The notes beneath the pieces are model-generated. The model saw only the letters and a list, made by a program, of their open reading frames with translations. It was not told the DNA's origin and made no database searches. DNA of 64,000 nucleotides, taken from the NCBI GenBank assembly GCA_020445145.1, contig JAGRHC010000018.1, forward strand, positions 118,691 to 182,690, read 5' to 3'. Source of the stretch: Alphaproteobacteria bacterium (GTDB lineage Bacteria > Pseudomonadota > Alphaproteobacteria > Micavibrionales > Micavibrionaceae). This document shows, in pieces, positions 39,824 to 49,069 of the stretch (position 1 is its first letter; each line of letters opens with the position of its first letter). Made by a program: the position numbers and the translations under genes.

Positions 39824-40022
39824 CGAGTTGAACAGGGAGGTTTCACGTCTGGGAGACGTAAGAATCTAAAGAGATCCTTCATAGTGTGGTGCACTACTGA
39901 GTGTGAATATATCCGGCTTCCCTAATGAACAACCAGTGTTAATTTTGCAGGTTTGTTATGCGATTATTGCAACCCATAAACGGGTTGCTTATGCGCCAAA
40001 AGGGATGCAGAGACTGGTTTGA
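39800..40022 (-). ncRNA. Candidate small RNA
   Basis: The 344 bases between the hydrolase gene and the LysR gene hold no gene that I can support, but on the minus strand show a perfect TATAAT (40029-40034 read in reverse), a hairpin GCAACCC/GGGTTGC (39969-39975 with 39982-39988), a second hairpin ACGTCT-CCC-AGACGT (39845-39859), a CCTCCC stretch able to pair with a ribosome-binding site, and a strong terminator. That is the layout of a roughly 220-base trans-acting RNA. The -35 is poor. It may instead be the long 3' tail of lysR. Confidence 0.35.
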
Positions 40023-40059
40023 ATAAAAATTATACAAATCAGCATATTACGACACTTTA

Positions 40060-40950
40060 TTACATCATGTTGCTTTTGATTTGCTCGAACAGAAAATCTT
40101 GAAGAACGGCAATGCGCTTCGAGTTTTTTCGCTCCATCGGATAAACAAAGTACATATCAACGGCAGGAATCTCCAAATCTGGAAAAAGAATCTCGAGATC
40201 AGGATCATTTTGACAGAGATAATCCGGCAAAACCCCGATCCCCGCACCACTTCGAATAGCGGAGTACCTGGAGTTCATGGAATTGATAAGAATAATGTTC
40301 TTGTTATTGTGCGGATTAACCCCCAGCCGGTTAAAAATCCAGTTCGGCTTCAAGAAGGGGGACTGCATCCCGAGCGGAAATCCGATCAGGACATGCTGCG
40401 CAAGACACTCAAATGACTTGGGTCTCCCGTTGCGTTCTAGGTACGATTTCGACACACAGAGCTTAAAATGCAGCGTTTTGAGTCGTCTTTGAATCATGTC
40501 GTTCTGTTCAGACGGTTGCAGGCGGATCGCCGCATCAGCCTCACGCCGCGACAGGTCATAAACCCTGTCATCCAGCAGCATCGTAATCTGAATGTCTGGA
40601 TAAAGACTTTTGAATGATGAGAGGTGAGGGGCAAGCCACGTCGATGCAATAAATTCAACCGTTGTAATGGTTAAAGGGCCCTCGGGCAGGAGCCGTGAAT
40701 CAACCAGCCGCGCTTCAACATGCTGAAGCGCGTCAAAAACCTCCGTCGCCGTATGGAAGAGCAGTTCCCCTTGCTCTGTAAGCACCAGCCCGCGTGCATG
40801 CCGGTGAAAAAGCAAAACGCCAAGAGAATCCTCTAGCGTACTGATTTGGCGCGATATTGCGGACTGACTAAGGTTCAAATGCTCCCCGGCATGCGTAAAA
40901 CTGCCCGCCTCGGCAACGGCTTTGAATAAACGAAGTTTATCCCAGTCCAT
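40060..40950 (-). CDS. LysR family transcriptional regulator
   Basis: A 296-residue LysR-type regulator: winged helix-turn-helix at residues 4-62 (LFKAVAEAGSFTHAGEHLNL, SQSAISRQISTLEDSLG) and a two-lobe effector domain (ITTVEFIASTWLAPHLSSF). No OxyR-style redox cysteine pair is obvious. AAGGGG lies 7 bases before ATG. It begins 12 bases after trxB on the same strand, so the two are probably co-transcribed rather than divergent as is usual for LysR genes. The effector is unknown. Confidence 0.9.
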   Translation of the reverse strand: MDWDKLRLFKAVAEAGSFTHAGEHLNLSQSAISRQISTLEDSLGVLLFHRHARGLVLTEQGELLFHTATEVFDALQHVEARLVDSRLLPEGPLTITTVEFIASTWLAPHLSSFKSLYPDIQITMLLDDRVYDLSRREADAAIRLQPSEQNDMIQRRLKTLHFKLCVSKSYLERNGRPKSFECLAQHVLIGFPLGMQSPFLKPNWIFNRLGVNPHNNKNIILINSMNSRYSAIRSGAGIGVLPDYLCQNDPDLEILFPDLEIPAVDMYFVYPMERKNSKRIAVLQDFLFEQIKSNMM

Positions 40951-40962
40951 ATATAAACCCCT

Positions 40963-41928
40963 TTATTCGGCTGCTTGCTGCGAAGCGGATTTAGACTGCG
41001 CCGCAAGAAAACGGTCTGCCTCAAGCGCCGCCATGCATCCCATACCTGCCGCCGTAACAGCTTGCCTGTAAACATGATCCGCCACATCACCCGCCGCATA
41101 AACGCCGGGAATAGACGTTGCCGTGGAATCCGGCGCCGTTACAAGATACTTGTTTTCATCCATTTCAAGCTTTCCAGCAAAAAGCTCCGTCGCCGGGTCA
41201 TGCCCAATCGCAACGAAAAGACCATGTTTTGAAATCGTATCAACATTTCCTGTCTTGAGATTCTTGATTTTAAGGCCGGTCATGCCGGTTTCATCACCGA
41301 CAATTTCCTCAACGGCGCTATCCCAGAGGATATTCACCTTTTCATGAGCAAAAAGGCGTTCCTGCAAGATCTTCTCGGCCCTCAGAGAGTCGCGGCGGTG
41401 AATAAGGGTCACAGAGGCGCAGAAATTGGTCAGAAACAAAGCTTCCTCAACGGCAGTATTCCCGCCCCCGACAATAGCGACATCCTTACCACGGAAAAAG
41501 AATCCGTCGCAGGTAGCGCAAGCCGAGACGCCTCTGCCGCGGAAAATCTGCTCAGACTCAAGACCCAGCCAGCGTGCCTTCGCGCCTGTAGCAATAATGA
41601 GGGTTTCACCCATATAGACCGTTCCTGAATCACCGACAGCGCGAAACGGTCTGGAGGTAAGGTCAACGCTGACAATCTGGTCGCTCACAAGCTTTGTTCC
41701 GACATGTTCAGCCTGCGCCCGCATCTGCTCCATAAGCCACGGCCCTTGGATCACATCGGCAAAGCCGGGGTAATTTTCGACATCAGTGGTAATCATCAAC
41801 TGCCCGCCGGGCTCGGCGCCGCTCACCAGAACCGGTTCAAGATTCGCGCGCGCCGTGTAGATGCCGGCTGTATAGCCTGCTGGTCCGGAGCCAATAATGA
41901 GAACTTTGGTATGAATGGTCTGGGTCAT
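40963..41928 (-). CDS. trxB: Thioredoxin-disulfide reductase
   Basis: Uses NADPH to keep thioredoxin reduced. The 321-residue flavoprotein has the FAD motif IIGSGPAGYTA, the redox-active pair C137-A-T-C140 in ACATCDGFFF, the NADPH motif IVGGGNTAVEEA, and the late FAD contact GVYAAGDVAD. GGAAG precedes ATG. Upstream of lysR in one unit. Confidence 0.96.
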   Translation of the reverse strand: MTQTIHTKVLIIGSGPAGYTAGIYTARANLEPVLVSGAEPGGQLMITTDVENYPGFADVIQGPWLMEQMRAQAEHVGTKLVSDQIVSVDLTSRPFRAVGDSGTVYMGETLIIATGAKARWLGLESEQIFRGRGVSACATCDGFFFRGKDVAIVGGGNTAVEEALFLTNFCASVTLIHRRDSLRAEKILQERLFAHEKVNILWDSAVEEIVGDETGMTGLKIKNLKTGNVDTISKHGLFVAIGHDPATELFAGKLEMDENKYLVTAPDSTATSIPGVYAAGDVADHVYRQAVTAAGMGCMAALEADRFLAAQSKSASQQAAE

Positions 41929-41958
41929 GATCTTCCAACTGAATCTAAAATGAATCGA

Positions 41959-42930
41959 TTAAACTAAAGAAAAGCGCGTTTTGATGGCATTTGCAACCAT
42001 TTGCGCATCATTTAACGGTTCATAGGTCCAGCTTTCAATCGACCCTTTCCAAGGTCGCAGGGCCCCGCGCGCCATCAAATTCTCGTGAAGCTTGGATATC
42101 CGTGGGCTTCCACCCTCAAGTTCGATCATATAAACCGGCTTTCCTGTCGTGCAGCTTTCCGACAACATTGACACGCTATCCGCCGTAACCAGAATGACAT
42201 CAGCCCAGCCCAGCATCGCAAGATAAGGATTCTCGCCTTGCCCGTCCCAAAAAAAGTTCCCCGGCTTATCGAGGGCGGTTTGGAGAATACGATGGTTTTC
42301 AATCCCCGTACGGCGCGAGCAGGTCACCATCAGGCTTCCTTGAACCGTGGAGAGCGTGCCTGCAAGTGAACGTGTAACATCTCCGCTCATGGTGTAGGCC
42401 TTGCTATTCCCCCCAATCAGCACAGCAACGCGCGGCCCGGAAAGAGCACCCAGCTCTGGAAACGCAAGTTTAGCATCCGTCAGCGCTTGCGCCGTAATTT
42501 TGTTCGGCGCCGCGACCGTGACAACAACATGGTCACCGCGAGTCGGGTCGTGCGCCGGAACGGCCACGAGATCAAACTGATCCGCCGGAACCCGTGGGTC
42601 CTGAATTTGCACCGTAAGGCAATGCCCGCCGCTAACGCGTTTGATGTAGCGTGAAGCGGCAATGCTCTTGCGCCCGCTCGCGATCAAGAGATCGGGCCAC
42701 GGAGCCTTAAGGGGCGGAGAAAACGTCCCTGACGTTTCAAGGGCCAGGTAGGGCGAAAGAACATTCCACGGAAAGTTTAACGCGACTCGCTTGACCTCTG
42801 GCGTAACCCCCAAAGCCTGAGCAACGCCCAAACACTGGTTTTCTGTCCCGGCTATGCCCTCCGTAATAATCCAGCATTTCAAATTTTTGATATAGCGCTT
42901 TTCCGCGCCTGCCATATGAGTGATCGTCAT
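41959..42930 (-). CDS. ELM1/GtrOC1-like (DUF1022) family protein
   Basis: A 323-residue protein of the family that includes the plant mitochondrial fission factor ELM1: ITEGIAGTENQCLGVAQALG, SGRKSIAASRYIKR, VTVAAPNKIT, VLIGGNSKAY, VTCSRRTG and VTADSVSMLSESCTTGKPVY. The fold resembles GT-B glycosyltransferases, and the last motif may bind a nucleotide sugar. Bacterial function is not known. It ends 30 bases upstream of trxB on the same strand. Confidence 0.85.
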   Translation of the reverse strand: MTITHMAGAEKRYIKNLKCWIITEGIAGTENQCLGVAQALGVTPEVKRVALNFPWNVLSPYLALETSGTFSPPLKAPWPDLLIASGRKSIAASRYIKRVSGGHCLTVQIQDPRVPADQFDLVAVPAHDPTRGDHVVVTVAAPNKITAQALTDAKLAFPELGALSGPRVAVLIGGNSKAYTMSGDVTRSLAGTLSTVQGSLMVTCSRRTGIENHRILQTALDKPGNFFWDGQGENPYLAMLGWADVILVTADSVSMLSESCTTGKPVYMIELEGGSPRISKLHENLMARGALRPWKGSIESWTYEPLNDAQMVANAIKTRFSLV

Positions 42931-43083
42931 TTCGGGCCGTATCGTTCTTAAATATTGTAATAAAGTTTCAAATTAATGCTTGCGCTTGCCGCAATGCATC
43001 ATTATATCAATGCCTCGTTGTGACAACCCCTAATACTGACAAAGTAACGGGCACCGCGAGTTTAAATAAGGAAAAATAAAAAA

Positions 43084-43560
43084 ATGCGCCGTTCTAAATT
43101 GGACAAAATTGATCGTAAAATTCTTTGCAACCTTCAAAATGATGGAAGAATGACCAACGTCGAGCTGGCGCGCTCTGCGGGAATATCGGCTCCGCCATGC
43201 CTGCGCCGTGTTCGCGCTCTGGAAGAGGCGGGATTTATCAAAAGCTATCACGCGCGCGTAAATCGAGCGGCAATGGGATACGGCGTGATGGTGTTCGCAA
43301 GTGTAAAGCTGAACTCACAAGCGGAAAACGACCTGATTGCCTTCGAAAAGCACGTAAACAGCCTGCCGTCCGTTCGGGAATGCCATATGCTGGCCGGCGA
43401 AGTTGACTTCCTGCTCAAGGTCGTTGCAAAGGACTGGGATGCATATCAGGAAATCCTGACCAAGGAGCTTACCGCGGCGCCAAACGTCCAGTCCGTCAAA
43501 TCAGCCCTTTCGATCCGTAGCGCAAAGGACATGCCGGGCGTTCCGATCTGCGCAGACTAG
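43084..43560 (+). CDS. Lrp/AsnC family transcriptional regulator
   Basis: A 158-residue regulator with an N-terminal helix-turn-helix (LDKIDRKILCNLQNDGRMTN, VELARSAGISAPPCLRRVRA) and a C-terminal RAM ligand-binding domain (ECHMLAGEVDFLLKVVAKDW). Such proteins respond to amino acids. It faces the ELM1 gene across 150 bases and overlaps the lipase-like gene tail to tail. Confidence 0.92.
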   Translation: MRRSKLDKIDRKILCNLQNDGRMTNVELARSAGISAPPCLRRVRALEEAGFIKSYHARVNRAAMGYGVMVFASVKLNSQAENDLIAFEKHVNSLPSVRECHMLAGEVDFLLKVVAKDWDAYQEILTKELTAAPNVQSVKSALSIRSAKDMPGVPICAD

Positions 43561-44216
43561 CGATCAAATCGAGCATTCTTTAGGAATGCAAGAACCTGAT
43601 CCATCACATCCTGATTAAACATCATAAAAGAATGAGATGTCGGAATGACGATATGATCTGTCATGCCTTCAATTTTCGTGCGCTCAACAGGCACAATCCC
43701 GTCATGTTCGCCGTCTAGAATCCAGGGGGCGAGGGGGTTAACAGAGGCGCTGCCCGCAATAACGCCAAGCGGATAAGTAATCTCCCCGTCAATATGCTTG
43801 TAATCCGTACGCAGCTGAGGTCCCGCAGGTCCGTAAAACGCATGAAACAAAGGCGCAAAGGCCTGCGTATCCGAAAGCCAGTCCGCAAACTCGCTCCCCG
43901 TATTCGGGGGGCCGAGCATCACAACCTTCCCAAGATTTTTCGGGGCCAGGCGCGCAATATAATAGCGTGTAATCAACCCACCCATAGAATGCGTCACAAA
44001 ATTCAAGGGAACGCTCTCATCGTAACCGGGATGATGAACAATTTTCTCATGTACAAAATCGCTCAAATCTTCGAGGTTCTTCTCGCGAGAGGGGTAAAGG
44101 ATATTCAGCGTGTCATACCCCTTGTCCTTTAAGAACTTGGTCAGGGGCAGCATATCCAGTTTGCTGCGCAAAATACCATGCAAAAGGACGACAAGTTCTT
44201 GCGGTTTCTCAGGCAT
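43557..44216 (-). CDS. Lipase-like alpha/beta hydrolase
   Basis: A 219-residue hydrolase. The oxyanion HG pair (VVLLHGILRSK), the nucleophile elbow NFVTHSMGGLITRYYI, an aspartate in LDGEHDGIVPVE and the final histidine in PTSHSFMM form a complete catalytic triad. It resembles PGAP1- and triacylglycerol-lipase-type enzymes without a signal peptide, so probably acts in the cytoplasm or inner membrane. Its ATG touches the trmFO stop (TGA then ATG). Confidence 0.82.
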   Translation of the reverse strand: MPEKPQELVVLLHGILRSKLDMLPLTKFLKDKGYDTLNILYPSREKNLEDLSDFVHEKIVHHPGYDESVPLNFVTHSMGGLITRYYIARLAPKNLGKVVMLGPPNTGSEFADWLSDTQAFAPLFHAFYGPAGPQLRTDYKHIDGEITYPLGVIAGSASVNPLAPWILDGEHDGIVPVERTKIEGMTDHIVIPTSHSFMMFNQDVMDQVLAFLKNARFDR

Positions 44217-45605
44217 TCAGGCAGCTTTCTTTGTGCGTTCCAACCACATCTTCATATCGCGTAAAGCGCGATCGGACAATGCCTTTTTGCGATCCTTCCC
44301 CTTAAGTTTTTTGCGCTTCCCGTTCGGCTGCACAGGCCGGGATAAATCATCGGACAGCGCAGGGAAAAGCCCGAAATTGATATTCATAGGCTGAAAGGTT
44401 TCCGCATTCGCGCCGCCTGTAATATGCCCGAGCAACGCACCCATTGCGCTCGTCTCAGGCGGCAAATCGGGTGCCAGCCCAAGCCGTTCAGCCGCAGCAA
44501 AACGCCCGGCCATCAGTCCAACAGTCGCGCTTTCGATATACCCCTCGCACCCGGTGATCTGACCGGCAAAACGAAGGGACGGACGAGCCTTAAGACGAAG
44601 CGTGCCATCAAGTAAACGCGGGGAGTTTATAAACGTATTGCGATGCATACCGCCCAGACGCGCAAACTCGGCATTTTCAAGCCCGGGGATCATGCGAAAA
44701 ACGCGCACCTGCTCGCCATACTTCATCTTGGTCTGAAAGCCGACAATATTGTACAGGGTTCTCAGCGCGTTATCCTGCCGAAGCTGTACAACGGCGTATG
44801 GACGCTCATCCTTGTGCGGATTGGTAAGGCCGACCGGCTTCATCGGACCAAATCGCAAAGTCTCCGGCCCGCGCGCCGCCATAACTTCTACCGGCATACA
44901 CCCTTCGAAGTAGGGGGTGTCCTTCTCCCATTCCTGGAAAGCACCATACTCCGCTTGCAACAATTCCTGCACAAACTGGTCATACTGATCCTTATTCATC
45001 GGGCAGTTAATATAGTCCTTCCCAGTCCCTGCAGGCCCTTCCTTATCATAGCGGGATTGGAACCATGCCACGTCCATATTAATGCTCTCCGTGTGCACAA
45101 TCGGTGCAATCGCATCGAAAAAGGCAAGGGCGTCAGCGCCGCTCAACTCCTGAATTGCTGCGCTTAACGATGGAGAGGTGAGGGGGCCTGTTGCAACAAT
45201 AACGCTGCTCCATTCCTCGGGCGGAAGGCCGGGAATTTCACCGCGGGAAATCGTGATCAAGGGATGAGCGTCAAGCGCCTCGGTCACGCCTTGCGAAAAG
45301 GCATCCCTGTCAACCGCAAGAGCGCCACCAGCCGGAACGGCGGCCTTGTCCCCTTCGCGCATGATAAGCGAGCCCATAAGGCGCATCTCCGCATGCAACA
45401 ATCCAACAGCATTATATTCGGCATCATCTGAACGGAAAGAATTAGAGCAGACAAGCTCGGCGCAACCATCTGTCTTATGCGCGGCAGTCCCGACATCTGG
45501 CCGCATCTCATGCAAGACGACAGGAACGCCCATCTGGGCGATTTGCCACGCCGCCTCGCTGCCCGCAAGACCAGCACCAATAATATGAATGGGATTATCC
45601 AGCAT
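44217..45605 (-). CDS. trmFO: Methylenetetrahydrofolate-tRNA-(uracil-5-)-methyltransferase
   Basis: Folate-dependent flavoenzyme that makes 5-methyluridine at position 54 of tRNAs. The 462-residue protein has the FAD motif [37 protein letters not shown], and [19 protein letters not shown] near the C-terminus, as in GidA-related TrmFO. It is directly followed by the lipase-like gene. Confidence 0.95.
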   Translation of the reverse strand: MLDNPIHIIGAGLAGSEAAWQIAQMGVPVVLHEMRPDVGTAAHKTDGCAELVCSNSFRSDDAEYNAVGLLHAEMRLMGSLIMREGDKAAVPAGGALAVDRDAFSQGVTEALDAHPLITISRGEIPGLPPEEWSSVIVATGPLTSPSLSAAIQELSGADALAFFDAIAPIVHTESINMDVAWFQSRYDKEGPAGTGKDYINCPMNKDQYDQFVQELLQAEYGAFQEWEKDTPYFEGCMPVEVMAARGPETLRFGPMKPVGLTNPHKDERPYAVVQLRQDNALRTLYNIVGFQTKMKYGEQVRVFRMIPGLENAEFARLGGMHRNTFINSPRLLDGTLRLKARPSLRFAGQITGCEGYIESATVGLMAGRFAAAERLGLAPDLPPETSAMGALLGHITGGANAETFQPMNINFGLFPALSDDLSRPVQPNGKRKKLKGKDRKKALSDRALRDMKMWLERTKKAA

Positions 45606-45637
45606 AACGTCTCAGCCCCTATATATAAATATTCAGA

Positions 45638-46063
45638 TTATCGCGTCATACAAACGCCGGAAACCAAGGTCTCCATCGTGCCCTGAAGCCGGTAAAGAGG
45701 CGTTTTCTGAAGCGCGTCCCTCATTTCTATAGCCCATGCCGGAGCTTGTCTAGCCTGTTTATCAAGGTGGGAAAACAGGATATCAAGCGTCGCATCCGCT
45801 TGCTGAAGCATGTTATTTTGAAACGCGGCATGACAAAGCAATTCAAGAGCTGACTCATAGCCCGGATCCTGGTCCGGTTCACTCAAGGCGTGCAGAAAAA
45901 CATCAATATATGAAATAATGCGGCCATACTGCTTACGAGAAATCATTTCCTTGAGATCATTGCTTTTTAAGGCTGCTTCCAGGGGGGACGGGGCGCGTTG
46001 GCCGATCTCTTGAGCAGAGCCGGCATCCATAAACGAACCTTGTATTGACGCATCTTCAAACAT
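45638..46063 (-). CDS. Hypothetical helical protein
   Basis: A 141-residue all-helical cytoplasmic protein (LKEMISRKQYGRIISYIDVF, LELLCHAAFQNNMLQQADAT) that I do not recognise. It may be a TPR-like repeat. The ribosome site is weak. It lies between the Y-family polymerase and trmFO on the same strand. Confidence 0.6.
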   Translation of the reverse strand: MFEDASIQGSFMDAGSAQEIGQRAPSPLEAALKSNDLKEMISRKQYGRIISYIDVFLHALSEPDQDPGYESALELLCHAAFQNNMLQQADATLDILFSHLDKQARQAPAWAIEMRDALQKTPLYRLQGTMETLVSGVCMTR

Positions 46064-46114
46064 AACCGGATCAATTAACTATATTATGAATAATATTGCA
46101 AGGGCTTGAGCGAA

Positions 46115-47386
46115 TTAACTCCAGAATTCCTCTTGCGAGGGAACACGCGCAAACGCAATCTTTGTTCCAACATACCCTCCGATCGTCTTGGGAGAAACGC
46201 CAAGGGAAACAGTCTCGCCCCTATACTTCTCACGAAGCGTATCCAGAGCCTGCGTGAGCGCAGCACGCTTATCAATGCTGCGCACGGAAGACGGGAGGGG
46301 GATGGCAAAAAGATCACCGCAAATCTCCTGCTCCTTACAAAGACCGTGAAGAACGACAGAGACTTTCTTGAAATGCGCAGACCTGTAGGGAAAGTCATGC
46401 ATCATTTTTGACCAGAGAATATCCATATGCTGTAGGAAGGTGAAGGGATCGCGCGCAGCAATAAAACCTCGCTCGCCGCCCCACCTTAAATCATCTGTAT
46501 TGCGAACGGATAAAGATAGTTTTTGTGCATATAACCCTTTGCACCGCAAGCGAAATGACGCCTTCACAAGAAGGCTGCGCGCCATCTGTCTCGCACTTTC
46601 TGCTGCGCGCATTTCCGGGTCCAGAATGCGGCTGTGGCCGATCATGCTAGGATGTGTCTCCGGCGCGTCGAAGTCATAGCCATGCAGCCAATACCACATG
46701 CGCTCCCCCTGAACACTGCCCCAGATGCGCCGCGCCTGCTTGGGAGATGTCGCCCACAAATCCTCGATGCTGCGTATCCCTGCGCGCAATAAGCGCCGCT
46801 CCATTGCTGCGCCGATACCCGGTACATCCCTAAGTTTGAGTGTCAAAAGATCGCCCGGTAAATCTTCCTGCAACAAAACTTTAAACCCGTCCGGCTTGTT
46901 CATGTCGCTCGCAATTTTAGCCAGTAAACTGTTGGGGGCAAAGCCGATCGAGCATCCGATAGCAGGCCCGATATTGCGCTTTATCCCTTCCTTTATCGCA
47001 AAAGATATTTCTTTTGCTGCAGCAATATTTCGGCGCAAGGGAGGAAGGCGGCTAGACATCTCATCAATCGACCAGATTGTATTAATCGGCACATGCTTGA
47101 TGATCTCCTCGATAATCCTGTTATGATAAGCCACATAAACATCATGGCGCGCAGGCACACAAATCAGCCCCGGACACATCTGCTTCGCATCTCGAATCAT
47201 CGTTCCCGTTTTAACGCCATAAGCTTTTGCCTCATACGACGCCGCAATCGCGCAGGTATAATCGGTCGGCATTGGCACAACGGCAACCGGCCGCCCACGT
47301 AAGCGCGGATTCTCCTGCTGCTCGACACTGGCAAAGTAACTATCAAGGTCCAAAAACAGCCATGTAAACCCAGGTTCTCGCCGCAT
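46115..47386 (-). CDS. Y-family DNA polymerase (DinB/UmuC-like), SOS-controlled
   Basis: A 423-residue translesion polymerase. The catalytic acids are present: FLDLDSYFASVEQ at the start, and SIDEMS near residue 115. This separates it from ImuB, which lacks them. The helix-hairpin-helix (LKLRDVPGIGAAMERRLLRA) and little-finger regions follow. The open frame reaches 47446, but ATG 47386 (MRREPGF) has GAGGAG about 8 bases before it. A LexA box sits 36-50 bases upstream. No beta-clamp motif was traced. Confidence 0.9.
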   Translation of the reverse strand: MRREPGFTWLFLDLDSYFASVEQQENPRLRGRPVAVVPMPTDYTCAIAASYEAKAYGVKTGTMIRDAKQMCPGLICVPARHDVYVAYHNRIIEEIIKHVPINTIWSIDEMSSRLPPLRRNIAAAKEISFAIKEGIKRNIGPAIGCSIGFAPNSLLAKIASDMNKPDGFKVLLQEDLPGDLLTLKLRDVPGIGAAMERRLLRAGIRSIEDLWATSPKQARRIWGSVQGERMWYWLHGYDFDAPETHPSMIGHSRILDPEMRAAESARQMARSLLVKASFRLRCKGLYAQKLSLSVRNTDDLRWGGERGFIAARDPFTFLQHMDILWSKMMHDFPYRSAHFKKVSVVLHGLCKEQEICGDLFAIPLPSSVRSIDKRAALTQALDTLREKYRGETVSLGVSPKTIGGYVGTKIAFARVPSQEEFWS

Positions 47387-47421
47387 CGCAGGGTCTCCTC
47401 GAAAGTAGGGGTATAAAAAGA

Positions 47422-47436
47422 GAACATATAAAGAAC
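47422..47436 (-). promoter_or_regulatory. SOS (LexA) box of the Y-family polymerase
   Basis: On the plus strand the sequence is GAAC-ATATAAA-GAAC, that is GTTC-N7-GTTC on the gene's strand, the same as the recA box. It lies 36 bases before the ATG at 47386, where LexA would block the promoter. Confidence 0.8.
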
Positions 47437-47509
47437 ATATAGGCATAACCTCTTGAACTTTGCAAAGAAAAAAGCTTCAATAAAGAAAGGGCAGTGAAAG
47501 GATAAAAAA

Positions 47510-47998
47510 TTGAGTAACGGAATATCGCAAAGCCGCTTTTATATGTGGAGAACACTCTTCGCAATGGCGCATGCCGACAACATCGTAACAGATGAGGAAC
47601 TCAAATATATGAGCACAGTCCTCACCGATATTAAGTTCTCGGAGGAACAAACACAAATCCTCAAGGATGACATCATAAACCCCAAAAAAATCGAAGCCAT
47701 GTTCGACTGCATCGATGATATGAACGATCGATTGGCTTTCTTTGAATTTGCACGCGATCTTGTCTGGTCCGACGGCGATTTCGCACCGGAAGAGCAGGAC
47801 GCCATCGTTCGCCTCAAACGCGCTCACTATAAGAAAACGAATGTTGATGATATGATCGGAAACGTAAAGCTGGAGTTTGAAGATGATGACGCAGCCCAAA
47901 ATCGCGCCAAGGGAGTGGACTCGTCACAGAAAGGAAAGTGGAGCCTCAGGCACGCATTACATTCCTACAGGGACAAATTCCTGAATAAACTGAACTAA
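47510..47998 (+). CDS. TerB-like protein
   Basis: A 162-residue protein whose WRTLFAMAHADNIVTDEELK and FFEFARDLVWSDGDFAPEEQ runs repeat the acidic helical motif of the tellurite-resistance TerB family, which may bind metal. The start is TTG 47510, behind AAAGGA; the first ATG is 33 bases later. It is divergent from the polymerase gene and its SOS box. Confidence 0.65.
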   Translation: MSNGISQSRFYMWRTLFAMAHADNIVTDEELKYMSTVLTDIKFSEEQTQILKDDIINPKKIEAMFDCIDDMNDRLAFFEFARDLVWSDGDFAPEEQDAIVRLKRAHYKKTNVDDMIGNVKLEFEDDDAAQNRAKGVDSSQKGKWSLRHALHSYRDKFLNKLN

Positions 47999-48006
47999 AG
48001 CCTGGT

Positions 48007-48555
48007 TTAGGGAAAAACCTTGGTTTTCTCGAGCGCAGAAAAGTTGAGATACGGCGGAAGAGGCCCAGGATCAAGCGGGTAAGACTGCCCGTCGAACTGC
48101 AAAACAACATCCTTTGCCCTTTCCTCCCGGCCTGCAACCCGGACAACAAGATCCCGCCATCCCTGAGATGTGAGTTTGCTGACATAAAACGGCGCCCGAA
48201 CCGGTGAAATCGCACCCGCAGAAGTAAAGCCTCCATCCTTCGCAGCGAAAACAAGAACAGTGCACCCATGATCGCCGCACCAATGCCCAAAAGGCGTCTT
48301 CATATAGACCAGAGCATCACGCAGGCCATCACCATTCAGATCAAGCCGCGTATATTCATACCGGGAAAACAGAGGAGCATGATGCGCTCCGAGATAACCG
48401 GAAATCGCCAGATCAAGATCACCTTCCTGAGGCTCTATAGGCTCCGAGGCCATAGCAGGGGACTTGGGCTCATAAGCCGGGCGCGGCCTGTCCGAAGCAC
48501 ACCCGGAGACGACACTGGCATAAAGCAAAAGAGAGAGAGGCAAAAAGCGTTTCAT
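48007..48555 (-). CDS. Putative lipoprotein with a calcium-loop-like motif
   Basis: A 182-residue exported lipoprotein. The signal peptide ends in the lipobox VVSGC with C19 as the lipidated residue. A LDLNGDGLRDALVYM run resembles the DxNxDG calcium-binding loop of FG-GAP and dockerin proteins, followed by HWCGDHGCTVLVF with a possible disulfide. It probably faces the periplasm. Function unknown. Confidence 0.75.
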   Translation of the reverse strand: MKRFLPLSLLLYASVVSGCASDRPRPAYEPKSPAMASEPIEPQEGDLDLAISGYLGAHHAPLFSRYEYTRLDLNGDGLRDALVYMKTPFGHWCGDHGCTVLVFAAKDGGFTSAGAISPVRAPFYVSKLTSQGWRDLVVRVAGREERAKDVVLQFDGQSYPLDPGPLPPYLNFSALEKTKVFP

Positions 48556-48689
48556 AAGAAAAATATAAACAGCATAATAGCTCTATGCCATTCTTTGTGC
48601 GCCGCCGCACACAGTTTTCTTCAAAAGCTGTTGCCTTCAAGGGGCGAGCGTTTTAATCTGCAGCGACCTTGAACCAAGGAGAAAATAGA

Positions 48690-49028
48690 ATGACATTTGT
48701 GGTAACCGATGTTTGTATCCGCTGCAAATATACGGATTGTGTTGAAGTCTGCCCCGTAGACTGCTTCTACGAAGGCGAAAATATGCTGGTCATTAACCCG
48801 GACGAGTGCATTGACTGCGGCGTATGTGAGCCTGAATGCCCGATCGATGCGATTCTGCCGGACACCGACAGCAGTGCCGAAAAATGGATCGACATGAACC
48901 GGGAATACTCGGAAAAATGGCCCAACATCACGGTCAAAAAGGATCCGATGGCCGAGGCCGAGCAAATGAAAGACGAAAAAGGCAAGCTGGACAAATATTT
49001 TAGTGCAGAACCCGGCGAAGGAGACTAG
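48690..49028 (+). CDS. fdxA: Ferredoxin (FdxA type, 3Fe-4S and 4Fe-4S)
   Basis: A 112-residue ferredoxin with [20 protein letters not shown] and [20 protein letters not shown], the seven-iron pattern of Azotobacter ferredoxin I, in which the first motif has a nonstandard spacing and a C-terminal helical tail follows. ATG 48690 with AAGGAG about 7 bases upstream; TTG 48669 is unlikely. A ferredoxin-NADP reductase is encoded 1.1 kb downstream, an obvious possible partner. Confidence 0.92.
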   Translation: MTFVVTDVCIRCKYTDCVEVCPVDCFYEGENMLVINPDECIDCGVCEPECPIDAILPDTDSSAEKWIDMNREYSEKWPNITVKKDPMAEAEQMKDEKGKLDKYFSAEPGEGD

Positions 49029-49069
49029 TCTGATCCTCTATCTGTCCAAACGACAAGGAGGAAACAGCC

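Noticed and set aside
39853..39900. Short reading frame (MKDLFRFLRLPDV...) on the minus strand inside the small RNA region
   Set aside because: No ribosome site, and it runs through the terminator hairpin.
48667..48679. CCTTG-AAC-CAAGG palindrome next to the fdxA ribosome site
   Set aside because: Arms of 5 bases and similarity to the TTCAAGG unit may be chance; no second copy with the same layout in the vicinity.
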